Shown: positions 1 through 10,143, numbered from the stretch's first letter. The stretch: 64,000 nucleotides of DNA from JACKAQ01 sp965227145 (GCA_965227145.1 OZ245730.1:3286001-3350000), one strand, 5' to 3'. The notes: generated by a model not told the origin, from the letters alone. Numbers and translations are program-made.

Positions 1-1297
1 CATTCTGCCGGTTCCAAATCAGGATCACTGTTACAAACTCAAAAGAAAAGACCAGATCGTCCTGACCATCTGCATCGACATCATGAACAAAAAGCCGGGT
101 TAATCCCAATACATCTGTGCCGCGCAAGAAAAATGTCCTGACTTTCCGGTAATTATTGTTGCCATCACCCTCGATCCAATACACCAGGGAAGAAGCAACA
201 CCATTCCAGTAAGAACTGCCGCCCATAAAAAACTCGCTCTTTCCGTTGCCGTCAATATCATTGGTTTCCCCGGTCAGGTAGGCGTTGGAAGCGGAAATCG
301 TATCCTGCAGGATGATATCATATTGATTATCCCCGGATGCCTCAATAATATAAAAATACCCGTGTACCTGTCCGGTGGCGAATTCCATTCGTCCATCTAG
401 GTCAAAATCCCCGATGCTGAACCCAGAGGTTCCCCAATGGGGCGGGCAGGTATCATAAACCTCCACAAAATGATTGTTTGCAGGATCATATTCTGCCACA
501 TAAAGTTTTTCACAGGGCGGCGAAAGCGAATCATCCCCTTTAAACAGCACATCGATCAGGGAATCCTCATCAAGGTAGTTAAAGCGTTCATAACCGACTG
601 CTCCACCCAGATCCCACATGCGATGGCGCAGGTTTAATACGGTGGGAAAGGAACCCGAAGCCGGGGCTTCGTAATTGTAAAACTTTTGCCCGTCCCGGAA
701 ATTTAGTTCTACAAAACCATCATTATCAACATCCGTTGCACCTAAACAGAGTTCCGCAGAGTCTGTAAATATCCATTGTATTATCATGCTACTGTCGGGT
801 TGTATTTCTCCTACGGCAGCTTTTACTAATTGAAAATTCTGTTCAATTTTATATGTACCCGCAAGATCAATTAACCCGTTGTTGTTAAAATCCCCGATGA
901 GCATTTGGTAACCGCTGTTCCCACCAATCGGGTAAATTTTCCAGCGTTTAAAGCGTTGGTTGTAAAGTGAGGTATCAATGGTTGTTAAATCAATCACCTG
1001 AGTATTGACGGACGGGTTAAATGTTCCACGGTCGGTAATATCCACATATTTTGTAAGTTTGGTTTCTATATTGGTCATTTTCAGGAGGTTGGGCTCCACT
1101 TCCGCCACCTGCCATTCCTGCTCCAGATGGGCGAGGCGCCGGGCGTCCAACCCGCCGGGAATGCGGCTGGCTATGGCTTGCCAGGTGGTTGGTGCACCTG
1201 TGTTTGCCGCCGCACCTGTGGGTCTGCTGGTTTGGGCGTCCGTCGCAGCGCTAATAAGAAGGCAAATAAGCAAAACGGGTATGATATTCCGTTCCAT
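1..1297 (-). CDS. Secreted FG-GAP/VCBS-repeat protein, 3' end cut by window edge
   Basis: The minus-strand frame opens at an ATG at 1297 and stays open to base 1, so about 432 residues are visible and the C-terminus lies outside. The start is MERNIIPVLLICLLIS followed by A-rich residues, a standard signal peptide. The body carries spaced FG-GAP/VCBS-like calcium-loop motifs: GDFNNNGLIDLAG, DVDNDGFVEL, GDFDLDGRMEFATG, DIDGNGKSEF and DVDADGQDDLVF. Such repeats build a beta-propeller at the cell surface or in the periplasm, often in adhesins or secreted T9SS cargo. Whether a C-terminal sorting domain is present cannot be seen. The ligand is unknown. Its upstream region contains a dinucleotide AC tract. 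Confidence 0.85.
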   Translation of the reverse strand, partial: MERNIIPVLLICLLISAATDAQTSRPTGAAANTGAPTTWQAIASRIPGGLDARRLAHLEQEWQVAEVEPNLLKMTNIETKLTKYVDITDRGTFNPSVNTQVIDLTTIDTSLYNQRFKRWKIYPIGGNSGYQMLIGDFNNNGLIDLAGTYKIEQNFQLVKAAVGEIQPDSSMIIQWIFTDSAELCLGATDVDNDGFVELNFRDGQKFYNYEAPASGSFPTVLNLRHRMWDLGGAVGYERFNYLDEDSLIDVLFKGDDSLSPPCEKLYVAEYDPANNHFVEVYDTCPPHWGTSGFSIGDFDLDGRMEFATGQVHGYFYIIEASGDNQYDIILQDTISASNAYLTGETNDIDGNGKSEFFMGGSSYWNGVASSLVYWIEGDGNNNYRKVRTFFLRGTDVLGLTRLFVHDVDADGQDDLVFSFEFVTVILIWNRQN

Positions 1298-1860
1298 CGG
1301 CTTGCTCCTGCTTGTAAAAAATGTTTTGTTAAGTTGTTGAGGGTAAACAAATTACTGCTCTTTACAGAAAAATGTGCTGAACAGTAATAAAATTGTCTTG
1401 ATTGACAGCTGAAATTAACACACACACACACACACAAAGCAAGAAAAATAATAACCTATGTTACGCATTTTAGCCACCCACGATGTGGTGCCTTCGGCAA
1501 GAGACGCAGAGACGCACAGAAATTCTTTAAAAAAATCTTAAAAGATGGTGTAAGAAGAAAAGGTTATAATCAGCAAAAACATGCATTTATTAAAAAAAGT
1601 TGCCGTGGTATTTCTCTGTGATTCTCCGTATCAGGGTCGCAGCTTTTTCTCCCGAAAGATTGAAGACGATAAATGTCACATGGGTAAGTTCCGGTAAAGA
1701 CATTTTGCTATCCTTGCTTTTGGCTGTTCCACACTCGCACTTCCCACCAATTGCAAAAAAGCTACCAATATGTTATATTTAAATTGGGTAGTATTTTGAT
1801 AAATAATTCAAAAGATCATGACAATCGTTTTGAAATAACCCAAATACAGGAGAAGCAATA
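1298..1860. other. Intergenic region with AC microsatellite
   Basis: This is a 563-base divergent gap between the FG-GAP protein and the small membrane protein. It holds an (AC)9 tract at 1418-1436 and a short GACGCAGAGACGCACAG stretch near 1502-1520. Near the right end an imperfect inverted repeat CTACCAAT (1762-1769) / ATTGGGTAG (1783-1791) lies about 70-100 bases before the next start codon and could be an operator. I see no convincing coding frame. Confidence 0.5.
1418..1436. repeat. (AC)n dinucleotide microsatellite
   Basis: Nine and a half perfect AC units sit about 120 bases upstream of the start of the FG-GAP protein. Dinucleotide tracts of this length are uncommon in bacteria and are prone to slippage. 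Confidence 0.9.
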
Positions 1861-2283
1861 ATGAATACGCCCCCAAAGTGGTTTAAGCCTGTTGCAATTG
1901 CAGCATTTATTTGGAATTTATTGGGATGCCTTGCATACCTCTCCGATGTTATGCTAACGCCTGAGGACATCGCCGCCATGAGTGAGGCTGAACAGGCATT
2001 ATATGCCGCTCGCCCCGCATGGGCAGTAGGCGCGACGGCTATTGCCGTATGGGGCGGCGCGCTGGGTTGCCTGGGTCTAATCCTGCGGAAAAGCTGGGCA
2101 AATCTGGTGCTGATGCTCTCTCTCGCCGGGGTTGTTGTTCAGGATATTGCTTTGTTTGGTATGAGCAATGCGGCTGCAATGGCTGGTCCTGTTGTTTATG
2201 TCATGCAGGGCATCGTGTTATTGGTAGCCATTGCTCTGGTGCTGCTCAGCCGTAAAGCATTAAAGCTGGGTTGGATTTCCTGA
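1861..2283 (+). CDS. Small four-helix integral membrane protein
   Basis: This 140-residue protein is almost entirely hydrophobic. Four likely membrane helices lie at about residues 10-28, 48-70, 75-95 and 108-130, with a short acidic loop (LTPEDIAAMSEAEQALYAA) between the first and second. The start is supported by AGGAG eight bases upstream. It resembles small uncharacterised membrane proteins sometimes annotated as sugar-transporter-like, but I recognise no functional motif. It is transcribed alone and followed by a hairpin at 2301-2338. The function is unknown. Confidence 0.8.
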   Translation: MNTPPKWFKPVAIAAFIWNLLGCLAYLSDVMLTPEDIAAMSEAEQALYAARPAWAVGATAIAVWGGALGCLGLILRKSWANLVLMLSLAGVVVQDIALFGMSNAAAMAGPVVYVMQGIVLLVAIALVLLSRKALKLGWIS

Positions 2284-2300
2284 GTTTGAGATACCGGATC

Positions 2301-2338
2301 AATAAACCCCGTAACATTACCGGTTACAGGGTTTATTT
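2301..2338 (+). terminator. Hairpin terminator between convergent genes
   Basis: The arms AATAAACCC..GTAAC and GTTAC..GGGTTTATT form a stem of about 14 pairs 17 bases past the stop of the membrane protein. The T-run is weak. It may also serve the convergent lipoprotein gene. Confidence 0.7.
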
Positions 2339-2526
2339 GTAATGAATGGATATCGGACATCCATTTATTTTCAACATTTTGGATGCCCGATTATCCCGAT
2401 AAAATCAGGACGGACATAACTCAAAACTTGCAAGATATTAATGTCCAATCTCATAGCAGCTTTTACTATTTAAACTGCTTTGGCAGTAGCCGAGTGAAAT
2501 AATTTCTCCGTCCATCTCCTTTAAAA

Positions 2527-3951
2527 TCAATGGCTATGGCTTTTGATCCAGTTATAAATTGGTTTCCACGCCAGATGTTTGGCTTCGTTTGCAGTGAAAA
2601 TATCAATATGCCCGAAGTCTTCCAGCGGGTCCAACCCGTTTATGCTCGCAATGTGATGGGTGATATCTGTGCTGCCAAGAAAGGTTGTGCCGTAAATGAT
2701 ATCTTCCCCAAAACCGCCTCCGGCACCCACGTTAAAAATCGGCACCTTGATTTCAGCAAAATGATCATCGAATGGCAAATCGATAACGCCGGAAATCAGT
2801 GCATCATATTCTGCGATAAACAGAACCGGCTCAAACGGCGGGGCGGATTCGAGAAAATCATACCATTTTTCATTGGAAATAAACCTGAACGCCGCAGGGA
2901 ATCCGTTGTCAAGATAGTTGCCGAGATAATGGAAATTTACACCATCCCCAAAAACCTGTCCGCCACCGTAAAACAACGACACCTGGAGATTGGTAAATCC
3001 CGGGAAAATCGGCGAAGCGCCGTCCGGATCTGTCCGTGCGAGAAACCCGACTGGCTTGAAAGGGATATCCAGTTGATAAATGCCGTTGTTGATCAAATCC
3101 ATCTCCAAATAATAATCACCCTCAAATACCTGCTGCCAGTATGAGCCATCCTCAGCGAGAATCGCAAGATCAACCGGTATGTATCCGCTAACCTGACGGC
3201 ACCTACGGTGTAACTGGGTTTCCTGATTCAACAAGGCATATCCGGTGGCGACGCCGCTGCTGTATCCGCAAAGGATCATCTTGCGGACACCGTTCCCGGT
3301 TATCGCGCGGACAAATCGCGCAACGGAAATAGCCGTGTTCAAATCATCCACCTGCCGCTGAATGCCCCAATCCGCCATAAAATCGAAATTGGTTTCGCCC
3401 TCCGGCACCAGTGTCCAGGCCTGGTCAATGCCCCAGACATCAACATTCTTTTTGGCAAGATACACTGCCAGCCCGAAATCGTCCGGCGTGTTCGGCGACA
3501 GCGTGCCCGGTAGCATCATGCCTGCAAAATCTTTGGCATCACCATGCTGGTAAAAAAAGGTCCTTTTTGTTTTGATGGGATGATTTTTCCGCGATTCCTT
3601 TACTACCCGGTGCAAACCGATAACATCATACTGACCGGGGCCAACCTGGATATTCATGCGATAGTGCACGATGTCGTCATCGATGGGAATGCGTTCAAAT
3701 CCTTTCATTCCACCCTTGCCTTTTTTCTGCAGCGCAACATCCACCTGCAGACCCACTTCGTCGTCCATTTCAATCTGCCAGTTGAAGCTGTTGACCACTT
3801 CCATCGCGAGGTTTGCAGAGCCATTAACATCGCTCAACTCGCTTTCGGTTATGGCGATCTCGGGCACCGGTGCTACGGAATATTCCCTGTCACAGCTGTT
3901 CAACAACCAAAAAGCACAACACACAATTAACAATAAACGTAAGGATTTCAT
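2527..3951 (-). CDS. Alpha/beta-hydrolase fold lipoprotein
   Basis: The 474-residue product starts with a lipoprotein signal peptide ending LLNSC (Cys20), so it is probably a lipid-anchored envelope protein. A long N-terminal extension (about 20-100) precedes an alpha/beta-hydrolase core. In the core FFYQHGDAKDF is an oxyanion-region HG motif, and ILCGYSSG is the GxSxG nucleophile elbow with Ser231 as predicted nucleophile. Acid and His candidates lie in the C-terminal part (EYDALISG and DFGHIDIF, the latter a typical catalytic His loop). GGAGG lies just upstream of the ATG. It is likely an esterase or lipase-like enzyme; the substrate is unknown. It is monocistronic and convergent with the gene at 1861. 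Confidence 0.82.
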   Translation of the reverse strand: MKSLRLLLIVCCAFWLLNSCDREYSVAPVPEIAITESELSDVNGSANLAMEVVNSFNWQIEMDDEVGLQVDVALQKKGKGGMKGFERIPIDDDIVHYRMNIQVGPGQYDVIGLHRVVKESRKNHPIKTKRTFFYQHGDAKDFAGMMLPGTLSPNTPDDFGLAVYLAKKNVDVWGIDQAWTLVPEGETNFDFMADWGIQRQVDDLNTAISVARFVRAITGNGVRKMILCGYSSGVATGYALLNQETQLHRRCRQVSGYIPVDLAILAEDGSYWQQVFEGDYYLEMDLINNGIYQLDIPFKPVGFLARTDPDGASPIFPGFTNLQVSLFYGGGQVFGDGVNFHYLGNYLDNGFPAAFRFISNEKWYDFLESAPPFEPVLFIAEYDALISGVIDLPFDDHFAEIKVPIFNVGAGGGFGEDIIYGTTFLGSTDITHHIASINGLDPLEDFGHIDIFTANEAKHLAWKPIYNWIKSHSH

Positions 3952-4603
3952 AAAAACCTCCAGAGATTTTGCGTTTTATTGATTCGTGAATAAATTTAAG
4001 AAAGCAAATGCTATCATTCAGAACCCATTTGTTTTCCAGGTTCCGGAACAGAAAGAATTAACCGCGGCGAACGCGGCGGAAAGACATATTTTTTACCGCT
4101 GCGCCCGCCGCGAAGCCTTTGCGGTCCGCTGCGGTTCCGGTTTTTCATTCGATTTGACGGTGGATGAATACTTAACCACCGATCGCATAAAAACCCGAAA
4201 TCTATCGTCAATAACAAATCCTTTTCTCAACTTCATTCACGGATCAATAGATAACATGATTTATTACATCTGTGAGTGAGTTGATATCTTTCTATGAACA
4301 ATTTTGACAGTATATTTACTGAACCATCATCTGCTGATTGTGAACGCCATCGTCCAGATTGTCGGATCCGGTAAAAACGATTGATGACTCGTGAATAAAT
4401 TAATTAAACATCACCGATTTTGGCTAATACATGTGGGTCAATAAGGAGTACGTTAAGGACATTCATTAATAAACGAGGATATTTTTTATAGAATGTGGAC
4501 TAAAGCAAAAAAACAACCCCCGCCCAAATGACATTGGCGAGGGTTGCTCCCATACTGTGAGATTGTATTAACATCTCAAATCTTTTTGCGCATTATAATC
4601 TTG
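3952..4603. other. Intergenic region with repeated CGTGAATAA motifs
   Basis: This 650-base gap separates two minus-strand lipoprotein genes. It contains three copies of a related motif: TTGATTCGTGAATAAATT at 3979-3996 (plus), an inverted copy at 4232-4247 (TTGATCCGTGAATGAA on the minus strand), and a third at 4381-4402 with a three-base insertion. A GC-rich CCGCGGCG-type patch lies at 4060-4140. The left-hand motif lies about 28 bases upstream of the hydrolase start. No credible coding frame is seen. Confidence 0.5.
4506..4547 (-). terminator. Rho-independent terminator of the beta-helix gene
   Basis: On the minus strand an 11-base CAACCCTCGCC arm pairs with GGGCGGGGGTTG across a short loop and is followed by seven T residues. 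It lies about 60 bases past the stop at 4604. Confidence 0.9.
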
Positions 4604-5737
4604 TTAGAAACAGGGATCTGCGTTGTTATCAACCAGGTTTCCCAGATTGTCTTTGATGAGATTGTCAATGCCACAATCTTTGATGATGATATCTGGGTAT
4701 TGGTTGGTGATCACCACGTTATCATAAGATGTAGGGGTAAAAAACCCGAAGCGATACGAATCGCCGACCATTTCAATGTCATAAGTGCCGTTGTTGTTGG
4801 CGGCGTTATTGGTCAAACGGTTATGGTTTGCTCCGTCAATCACCAGATAGCCGGCATCAAAATTATCATGGGAATTATTTCCTTTCACTCGCCAGCTTTC
4901 AGCCGGGGTCAGCGATCCGGCCGGCGTGCCGTCCGGCAGCGGAAAATTATTGGGCGGCACGTTGCACAATATCAACCCGATATAATTGTTATACAGTTCA
5001 TTATTATTAAACCGCCCGTTTTTATCGCAGGCCCACACACCAAAGAATGCATTCGTGATCGTATTGCCTTCGATACGGACACGATCGCCATTGATATTGG
5101 TGATAGCAAATACCTCAAAAAAATTGGTCATCCATTCAGGCGTTGCAGAAACAAAATTGTCATACAGCCGGGTATCGTTGCCTTCTTCGATGAGAATGGT
5201 AAATTCAAAATCGTAAAATTTACAATTCTGGATGCGGGGTCGATAGCTGTCCTGGATGAGCAGGGCGGTGCCGCCGATGGATCCCACCGGGCGGATTTCC
5301 AGATTGTCAATCAGTACCCGGTAGGTATCCCTGATGTAAAAACCGGCCTGAATCTCTCCCACATTAACAAAAGCATCGCTGTCAAATGTTACAACGGCGC
5401 CAGGCTCGCCAAGAATGCGCACCGGATGGGTAATCATCACCGTGCCGGATTCCGTGTGCATTCCTGCTGCCAGCCGGACAGTGCCTTTTTCGCCAACGGC
5501 GTCGATCGCAGTTTGCAGGGCATCGTTGGAGCCTGCCGGAATGGTCACGGTTTTATACAACGTGTTATCGCCGAAAAACGCAACATCGTATCGATCCTGC
5601 ATCTCAAGTTGATAGACATTGTCATCCTCACTTTCCAGATCGATATTATCCGACTGTTTCAACGGCATTTTATCCTCAACACAGCCCTGCAACACTGTGA
5701 AACCAATCAAACCGATTACAATCAACCAACGTTTCAT
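4604..5737 (-). CDS. Parallel beta-helix (NosD/pectate-lyase-like) lipoprotein
   Basis: The 377-residue product begins with a lipoprotein signal peptide ending VLQGC (Cys19). From about residue 70 it is a right-handed parallel beta-helix. Short coils recur with Asn ladders and hydrophobic stacks, such as VLIDNLEI, PRIQNCKFYDF, VRIEGNTITNAFFGVW, GRFNNNELYNNYIGL and NRLTNNAANNNGTYDIEM. Similar folds occur in NosD periplasmic proteins, polysaccharide lyases and surface proteins. I cannot identify lyase catalytic residues, so the enzymatic role is open. AGGAGG lies seven bases before the ATG. It is directly downstream of the HTCS regulator on the same strand with a 212-base gap, a possible target or partner. 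Confidence 0.85.
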   Translation of the reverse strand: MKRWLIVIGLIGFTVLQGCVEDKMPLKQSDNIDLESEDDNVYQLEMQDRYDVAFFGDNTLYKTVTIPAGSNDALQTAIDAVGEKGTVRLAAGMHTESGTVMITHPVRILGEPGAVVTFDSDAFVNVGEIQAGFYIRDTYRVLIDNLEIRPVGSIGGTALLIQDSYRPRIQNCKFYDFEFTILIEEGNDTRLYDNFVSATPEWMTNFFEVFAITNINGDRVRIEGNTITNAFFGVWACDKNGRFNNNELYNNYIGLILCNVPPNNFPLPDGTPAGSLTPAESWRVKGNNSHDNFDAGYLVIDGANHNRLTNNAANNNGTYDIEMVGDSYRFGFFTPTSYDNVVITNQYPDIIIKDCGIDNLIKDNLGNLVDNNADPCF

Positions 5738-5949
5738 AAGAAACCTCCTTTTGTGTGGTTAATGAAACATCTGTTTCGCGGAAGCGATTATGTCCGCAAA
5801 CAATTTGGTTTTTGAGAACTTTGATGTATGGAAACAACGGTTGAAAGATAATAAATTTGAGGTGATGGTTGCGAATACCTGACGGACAATTGTTTGTACC
5901 ACAGGGACAAACCCGGGCAAAAAGACAATAAAATCTGCGCCGAAATTTT

Positions 5950-8900
5950 TTAGGTGGGTGTGTTAACTGAACGATATACAGACGGAGACATCCCGAAGCG
6001 CTTTCGAAACAATTTTGCCAGATGTCCGGGGCTGGAAAAACCGGTATCGATGGCAATGGTGGTTACTGTATCATCGCTTTCCCGGAGGAGTTGTGCGGCG
6101 GTTTTTAAACGAATATCGTAAATAAATTCATGCGCCGTAAAGCCGGTCAACGCCTTTATTTTGCGCTGCAACGTTTTGGCACTCCAGGCCATTTCACCGG
6201 CAAAATCGTCCAGCGAAAAACGCTGGTTAGCCAGATGCTTTTCCACAACGGAAAGCGCTTTTTTCAAAAACACCTCATCATGGCGGGTGACCGTCACATT
6301 TGCCGGCTGAATGCCGGATTCCGTGCGGAACCGTTGCCGCAACATTTCACGATTTTCAATGAGGTTACGCACCCGCACCCGAAGTTCTCCGGCATCAAAA
6401 GGCTTGACGATGTAGTCATCCGCCCGGTTTTCCAGTCCTTCCAGCTTGTTTTCCGGGGCAGCCAGCGCGGTTAACAGAATGACCGGTATGTGGCTGGTCC
6501 GTTCGTCTGTTTTTAACCAGCGGCAAAGCTCGAATCCGTCCGTTTCCGGCATCATCACATCGCTGATCACTAAATCCGGCATGCTTTCCTGCGCTATCGC
6601 GATGCCTTTTTGCCCGTTCTCTGCCTCGGCAATCCGGTATTTATCGTTCAACCGGCTTCGGAGATAGTATCGCAAGTCTGCATTGTCTTCAACAATCAGC
6701 ACCAGCGGCGCAGATTCGGATACAACCGGATTGGTTGTTGAACTTGCAGCCACTTTTTCTGCTGCAAAAATGTCCCTTACCGCCGGTTGAAAATCATGAA
6801 CTTCAGGGAGATTTTCACTGATAATTTCTTCATCCTGCAAATGCGATTTTCCGGTTGGCAGTTTGATGAAAAAGGTTGTGCCCTTGCCCGGTTCGCTGGC
6901 AACCCGAATGTCGCCGTGATGCAATTCGACCAGCTCCCGCGCCAGCGCCAAACCGATGCCGCTGCCTTCCTGAACCCGGTTCTGCCCGGCATCTGCCTGA
7001 TAAAACCGGTCAAAAATATGCGGCAATTGTTCCTGGGTTATGCCAATGCCGGTATCGCGGATTTCGATTTCCACAAATGACACATCGCTGCCCGGATCAT
7101 CGTCGGATGGCAAGTGCAGACGCAGCCGAACCTGCACTACCCCACCTTTGGGCGTAAATTTAAAGGTGTTGGAAAGTATGTTGGTTAGGATTTTCTCGAA
7201 TTTTTCCCGATCGAGATAAACAACCTGTTCCGTTCCGGGAAAATCCAGGTGTAGCTGTACGCCCAATTGCTCCGCGAGAGATAAAAATGATTGGCAAAGG
7301 GTTTTCAGCATTCGCCCGATTTCCGTGGGCTGCGCCTGCAATTTCAAACCGCCCGCATCCAGTTTGGATAAATCCAGCAATTGATTGATCAGACCCTGCA
7401 ACCGCAGGGCGTTACGGTGCATGATCCGGTAATCATTTTCCGGGGATGACGGTAATTTGCCAGCCAGGAATTGTTCTAACGGTCCCAAAATCAGCGTCAA
7501 GGGTGTCCGGAATTCGTGGGAAATATTAGCAAAAAACCGGGTTTTCATGCGATCCAACTGTTCCAGCCGGGTGGCTTGTTCTGCTTTCAATCGCATATGT
7601 TGACGGTCCAGGTTTTTGCGGATATACATCCGGCTTGCCAAAACCAAAGCTAACATCGCCAGAATTCCGAAGATACTTTTTGCCCACCACGTTTCAAACC
7701 AGAACGGCGGGATGGTAAATGTCATCGCTGCGCCGGTTTTGTTCCAAACGCCGTCATTGTTGCAGGCTTTCACCCGAAAGGTGTATTCGCCGTGCGGTAA
7801 ATTTGTGTAAGCGGCAAAACGGCGGGTGCCAGCATTTTGCCAGTCTTTATCAAATCCCTCGAGTATGTATTTAAAATTCACACGCTCTGGAATTGTGTAG
7901 CTTAATGCGACATAATGCAACTCGATTTCGCGTTCCTCTTTATGGAGAGTGAGCACTGAATTACTATATATTTCGTACTTTTTGTTCGGTGTATCCAATC
8001 GTTCAATATAAATTGGCGGTTTGATTGGGTTGAATGACAAATTGTTCGGATTTATAGTTACTACACCTGCGATTGAGACAAACCAAAGCCTCCCATCACG
8101 GCTTTTCCAGGCTACAGGTTGGCGGCGTCCGTTAAATTCACTTTTTCGCATTCCGTCTAAATGGTCATAATAGTCGCAGGTTACAGAACTTCTTAAACCA
8201 TTGAAGTATGCATCGAGCTGTGTTTTTCCTACCCGAAATATTCCCCGGTTGCCACTGAACCATAAATATCCAAAATCATCTTCTAAGATTGAAAATAAAC
8301 GGTCAAATGCCAAACCGTTGCGAGAAGATATATTGTAAAATATTCCCTTTTTATAACAATACAATCCCATTTCATCAGTAGCAATCCAAACCGTACCGTT
8401 TGTATCCTCATATAAAGCATTAACACCAAGAGCATGGAATCCTGCGGTAACATCAATTTTGGCAATCTCACCATTTTGTATTTGGTATAAACCTTTTTTT
8501 GTAGTGCCAATCCAAACGGTTTGATCTTTCCTTTCGAGTAGGCATATTATGTTTGCAGATTCACCGTCAGCAATCTGCTTTTTTGTAAATGCTTTTCCAT
8601 CAAATTCAAGTAGGTTTCCACTGGTTACACCGATTAGAATATTCCCGTTTTGTCTTCTAATCATCGATAATACTTCCGAATATAATGGTTTCAATAATTC
8701 TGAAATGTCATATCTTTGCAGTTTTCCATCATTAAGGTGTGCAATTTCATATCTATATCCACACCAAACGCCATTATTGCTATCAGGCAATATACTTGCA
8801 ATATCTCCAGGTCCGGTAACGCTATTCGCAAACCAGTTAATAGTAGTATCTCTATTAAATTGCACTATGCCACCTTGGCGTATTCCGGCCCATTTCCACC

Positions 8901-9954
8901 CATTCAAATCTTCACATATGGTGGAACCAAAATTATTTTTAAATCCCTCTTGAACACCAAAAACACTAAATTTGTTGTCAAATAGTTTAAGGACTCCGCC
9001 ATTACCTGCAAACCAAAAATTATTTTCTCTGTCCTGAATCATATTTGAGTAAAATAAATTTCCCCCTTGGTCCCCGACATTCTCTTTTAAAATCTCAAAC
9101 CTGTTTTTATAATAACGCATAATTCCGTTACCATCTGTACAAAACCAAAAACTACCCTGCGCATCTTCATAAATAGCTAAAATCAAATGGGTGGTAGGCA
9201 TTTCTATTGAATTAAATTCTGAAAATTTCCCGTTGACGTAGGAATAAAGTTTTCCAGTGTTACCGGCAATAACAACTTCATTATTTTTTCTTTCAAATAA
9301 TGCAAATGGGAGCACTTTTGTAGATATAAGTTCAAGCTTATCTGCCCGAATTTTATATAATCCTCCCCATGTTCCAGCAAGAACTTCACCACTTTGGGTT
9401 TCTAAAACTGACGATATATTGTTATGCCTTAGTCCATTAGAATTATTGTAAGTTTTAAATACATTGTTTTGAAATCTAACCAGACCATTTTCAGTCCCAA
9501 ACCAGAGAACATTATTTTTACCTTTTGCAATTTTTTTTACAAAGTTATTGGCTTGATGTTGTGTTAAATCATAGCTGTGAAAGCGCCTGCCATCGAATCG
9601 GCAGACACCACCACCACTTGTGGCAATCCACAGGTTACCTTCCTCATCCTCTTCAATATCCAAGATAAAGTTCTCAGTAATTCCGGAATACTTACTTTTA
9701 TCAAAGAGCTTAAAATCACTGCCATCCCAACGCACAAGTCCTTCTTGAGTGGCAATCCAAATATACCCACGAGAATCCTGAAAAATATCATTGCAGGCAT
9801 TCATTGGTAATCCGTCTTTGGCAGTATAAATTTTTATATCATACTGCGTAATCCGTTTCTGGGGATCTAATGCTTTCACTGATACACAAAATGAAACCAG
9901 TAGGAAAATGATCAAGTGGTTTAATCGAAGGCATTTGACAATAAGCAAATTCAT
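5950..9954 (-). CDS. HTCS: one-protein hybrid two-component system with AraC-type output
   Basis: The 1334-residue protein has, in order: a signal peptide (1-29); about 600 residues of two-component-regulator propeller repeats with recurring W[IF][AG]T..G[LV] blades; a Y_Y_Y domain (about 675-735); a membrane helix (about 752-777); HisKA with NISHEFRTP, phosphoacceptor His813; HATPase_c with DTGIGI and GSGIGLALA; a receiver domain with phosphoacceptor Asp1132 in ISDVMMPETDGF; and an AraC-family double HTH (about 1225-1330). This is the classical Bacteroidota HTCS layout, in which a periplasmic propeller senses an oligosaccharide or other ligand and the same polypeptide regulates transcription. 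No polysaccharide-utilisation genes lie next to it, only the beta-helix lipoprotein downstream. Confidence 0.97.
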   Translation of the reverse strand: MNLLIVKCLRLNHLIIFLLVSFCVSVKALDPQKRITQYDIKIYTAKDGLPMNACNDIFQDSRGYIWIATQEGLVRWDGSDFKLFDKSKYSGITENFILDIEEDEEGNLWIATSGGGVCRFDGRRFHSYDLTQHQANNFVKKIAKGKNNVLWFGTENGLVRFQNNVFKTYNNSNGLRHNNISSVLETQSGEVLAGTWGGLYKIRADKLELISTKVLPFALFERKNNEVVIAGNTGKLYSYVNGKFSEFNSIEMPTTHLILAIYEDAQGSFWFCTDGNGIMRYYKNRFEILKENVGDQGGNLFYSNMIQDRENNFWFAGNGGVLKLFDNKFSVFGVQEGFKNNFGSTICEDLNGWKWAGIRQGGIVQFNRDTTINWFANSVTGPGDIASILPDSNNGVWCGYRYEIAHLNDGKLQRYDISELLKPLYSEVLSMIRRQNGNILIGVTSGNLLEFDGKAFTKKQIADGESANIICLLERKDQTVWIGTTKKGLYQIQNGEIAKIDVTAGFHALGVNALYEDTNGTVWIATDEMGLYCYKKGIFYNISSRNGLAFDRLFSILEDDFGYLWFSGNRGIFRVGKTQLDAYFNGLRSSVTCDYYDHLDGMRKSEFNGRRQPVAWKSRDGRLWFVSIAGVVTINPNNLSFNPIKPPIYIERLDTPNKKYEIYSNSVLTLHKEEREIELHYVALSYTIPERVNFKYILEGFDKDWQNAGTRRFAAYTNLPHGEYTFRVKACNNDGVWNKTGAAMTFTIPPFWFETWWAKSIFGILAMLALVLASRMYIRKNLDRQHMRLKAEQATRLEQLDRMKTRFFANISHEFRTPLTLILGPLEQFLAGKLPSSPENDYRIMHRNALRLQGLINQLLDLSKLDAGGLKLQAQPTEIGRMLKTLCQSFLSLAEQLGVQLHLDFPGTEQVVYLDREKFEKILTNILSNTFKFTPKGGVVQVRLRLHLPSDDDPGSDVSFVEIEIRDTGIGITQEQLPHIFDRFYQADAGQNRVQEGSGIGLALARELVELHHGDIRVASEPGKGTTFFIKLPTGKSHLQDEEIISENLPEVHDFQPAVRDIFAAEKVAASSTTNPVVSESAPLVLIVEDNADLRYYLRSRLNDKYRIAEAENGQKGIAIAQESMPDLVISDVMMPETDGFELCRWLKTDERTSHIPVILLTALAAPENKLEGLENRADDYIVKPFDAGELRVRVRNLIENREMLRQRFRTESGIQPANVTVTRHDEVFLKKALSVVEKHLANQRFSLDDFAGEMAWSAKTLQRKIKALTGFTAHEFIYDIRLKTAAQLLRESDDTVTTIAIDTGFSSPGHLAKLFRKRFGMSPSVYRSVNTPT

Positions 9955-10143
9955 ATAACGGCCTCTAATTTTCTTAGCAATAGCATTATATGAAGGAAAC
10001 TTTTTTGCGATGACGATTGAAAGTTAGCGTGTATATAATGAAGATTCAAGATGTATATTTATTATTGGAGCCAAATGTTGGGTAAATACAATCAGTAAAA
10101 ACGAGGCATTTTGTCGCGCCAAACAAACACCCTCATAATAAAC

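Noticed and set aside
4544..5815. 423-codon plus-strand frame
   Set aside because: It is antisense to the beta-helix lipoprotein, which has a lipobox, AGGAGG and a terminator.
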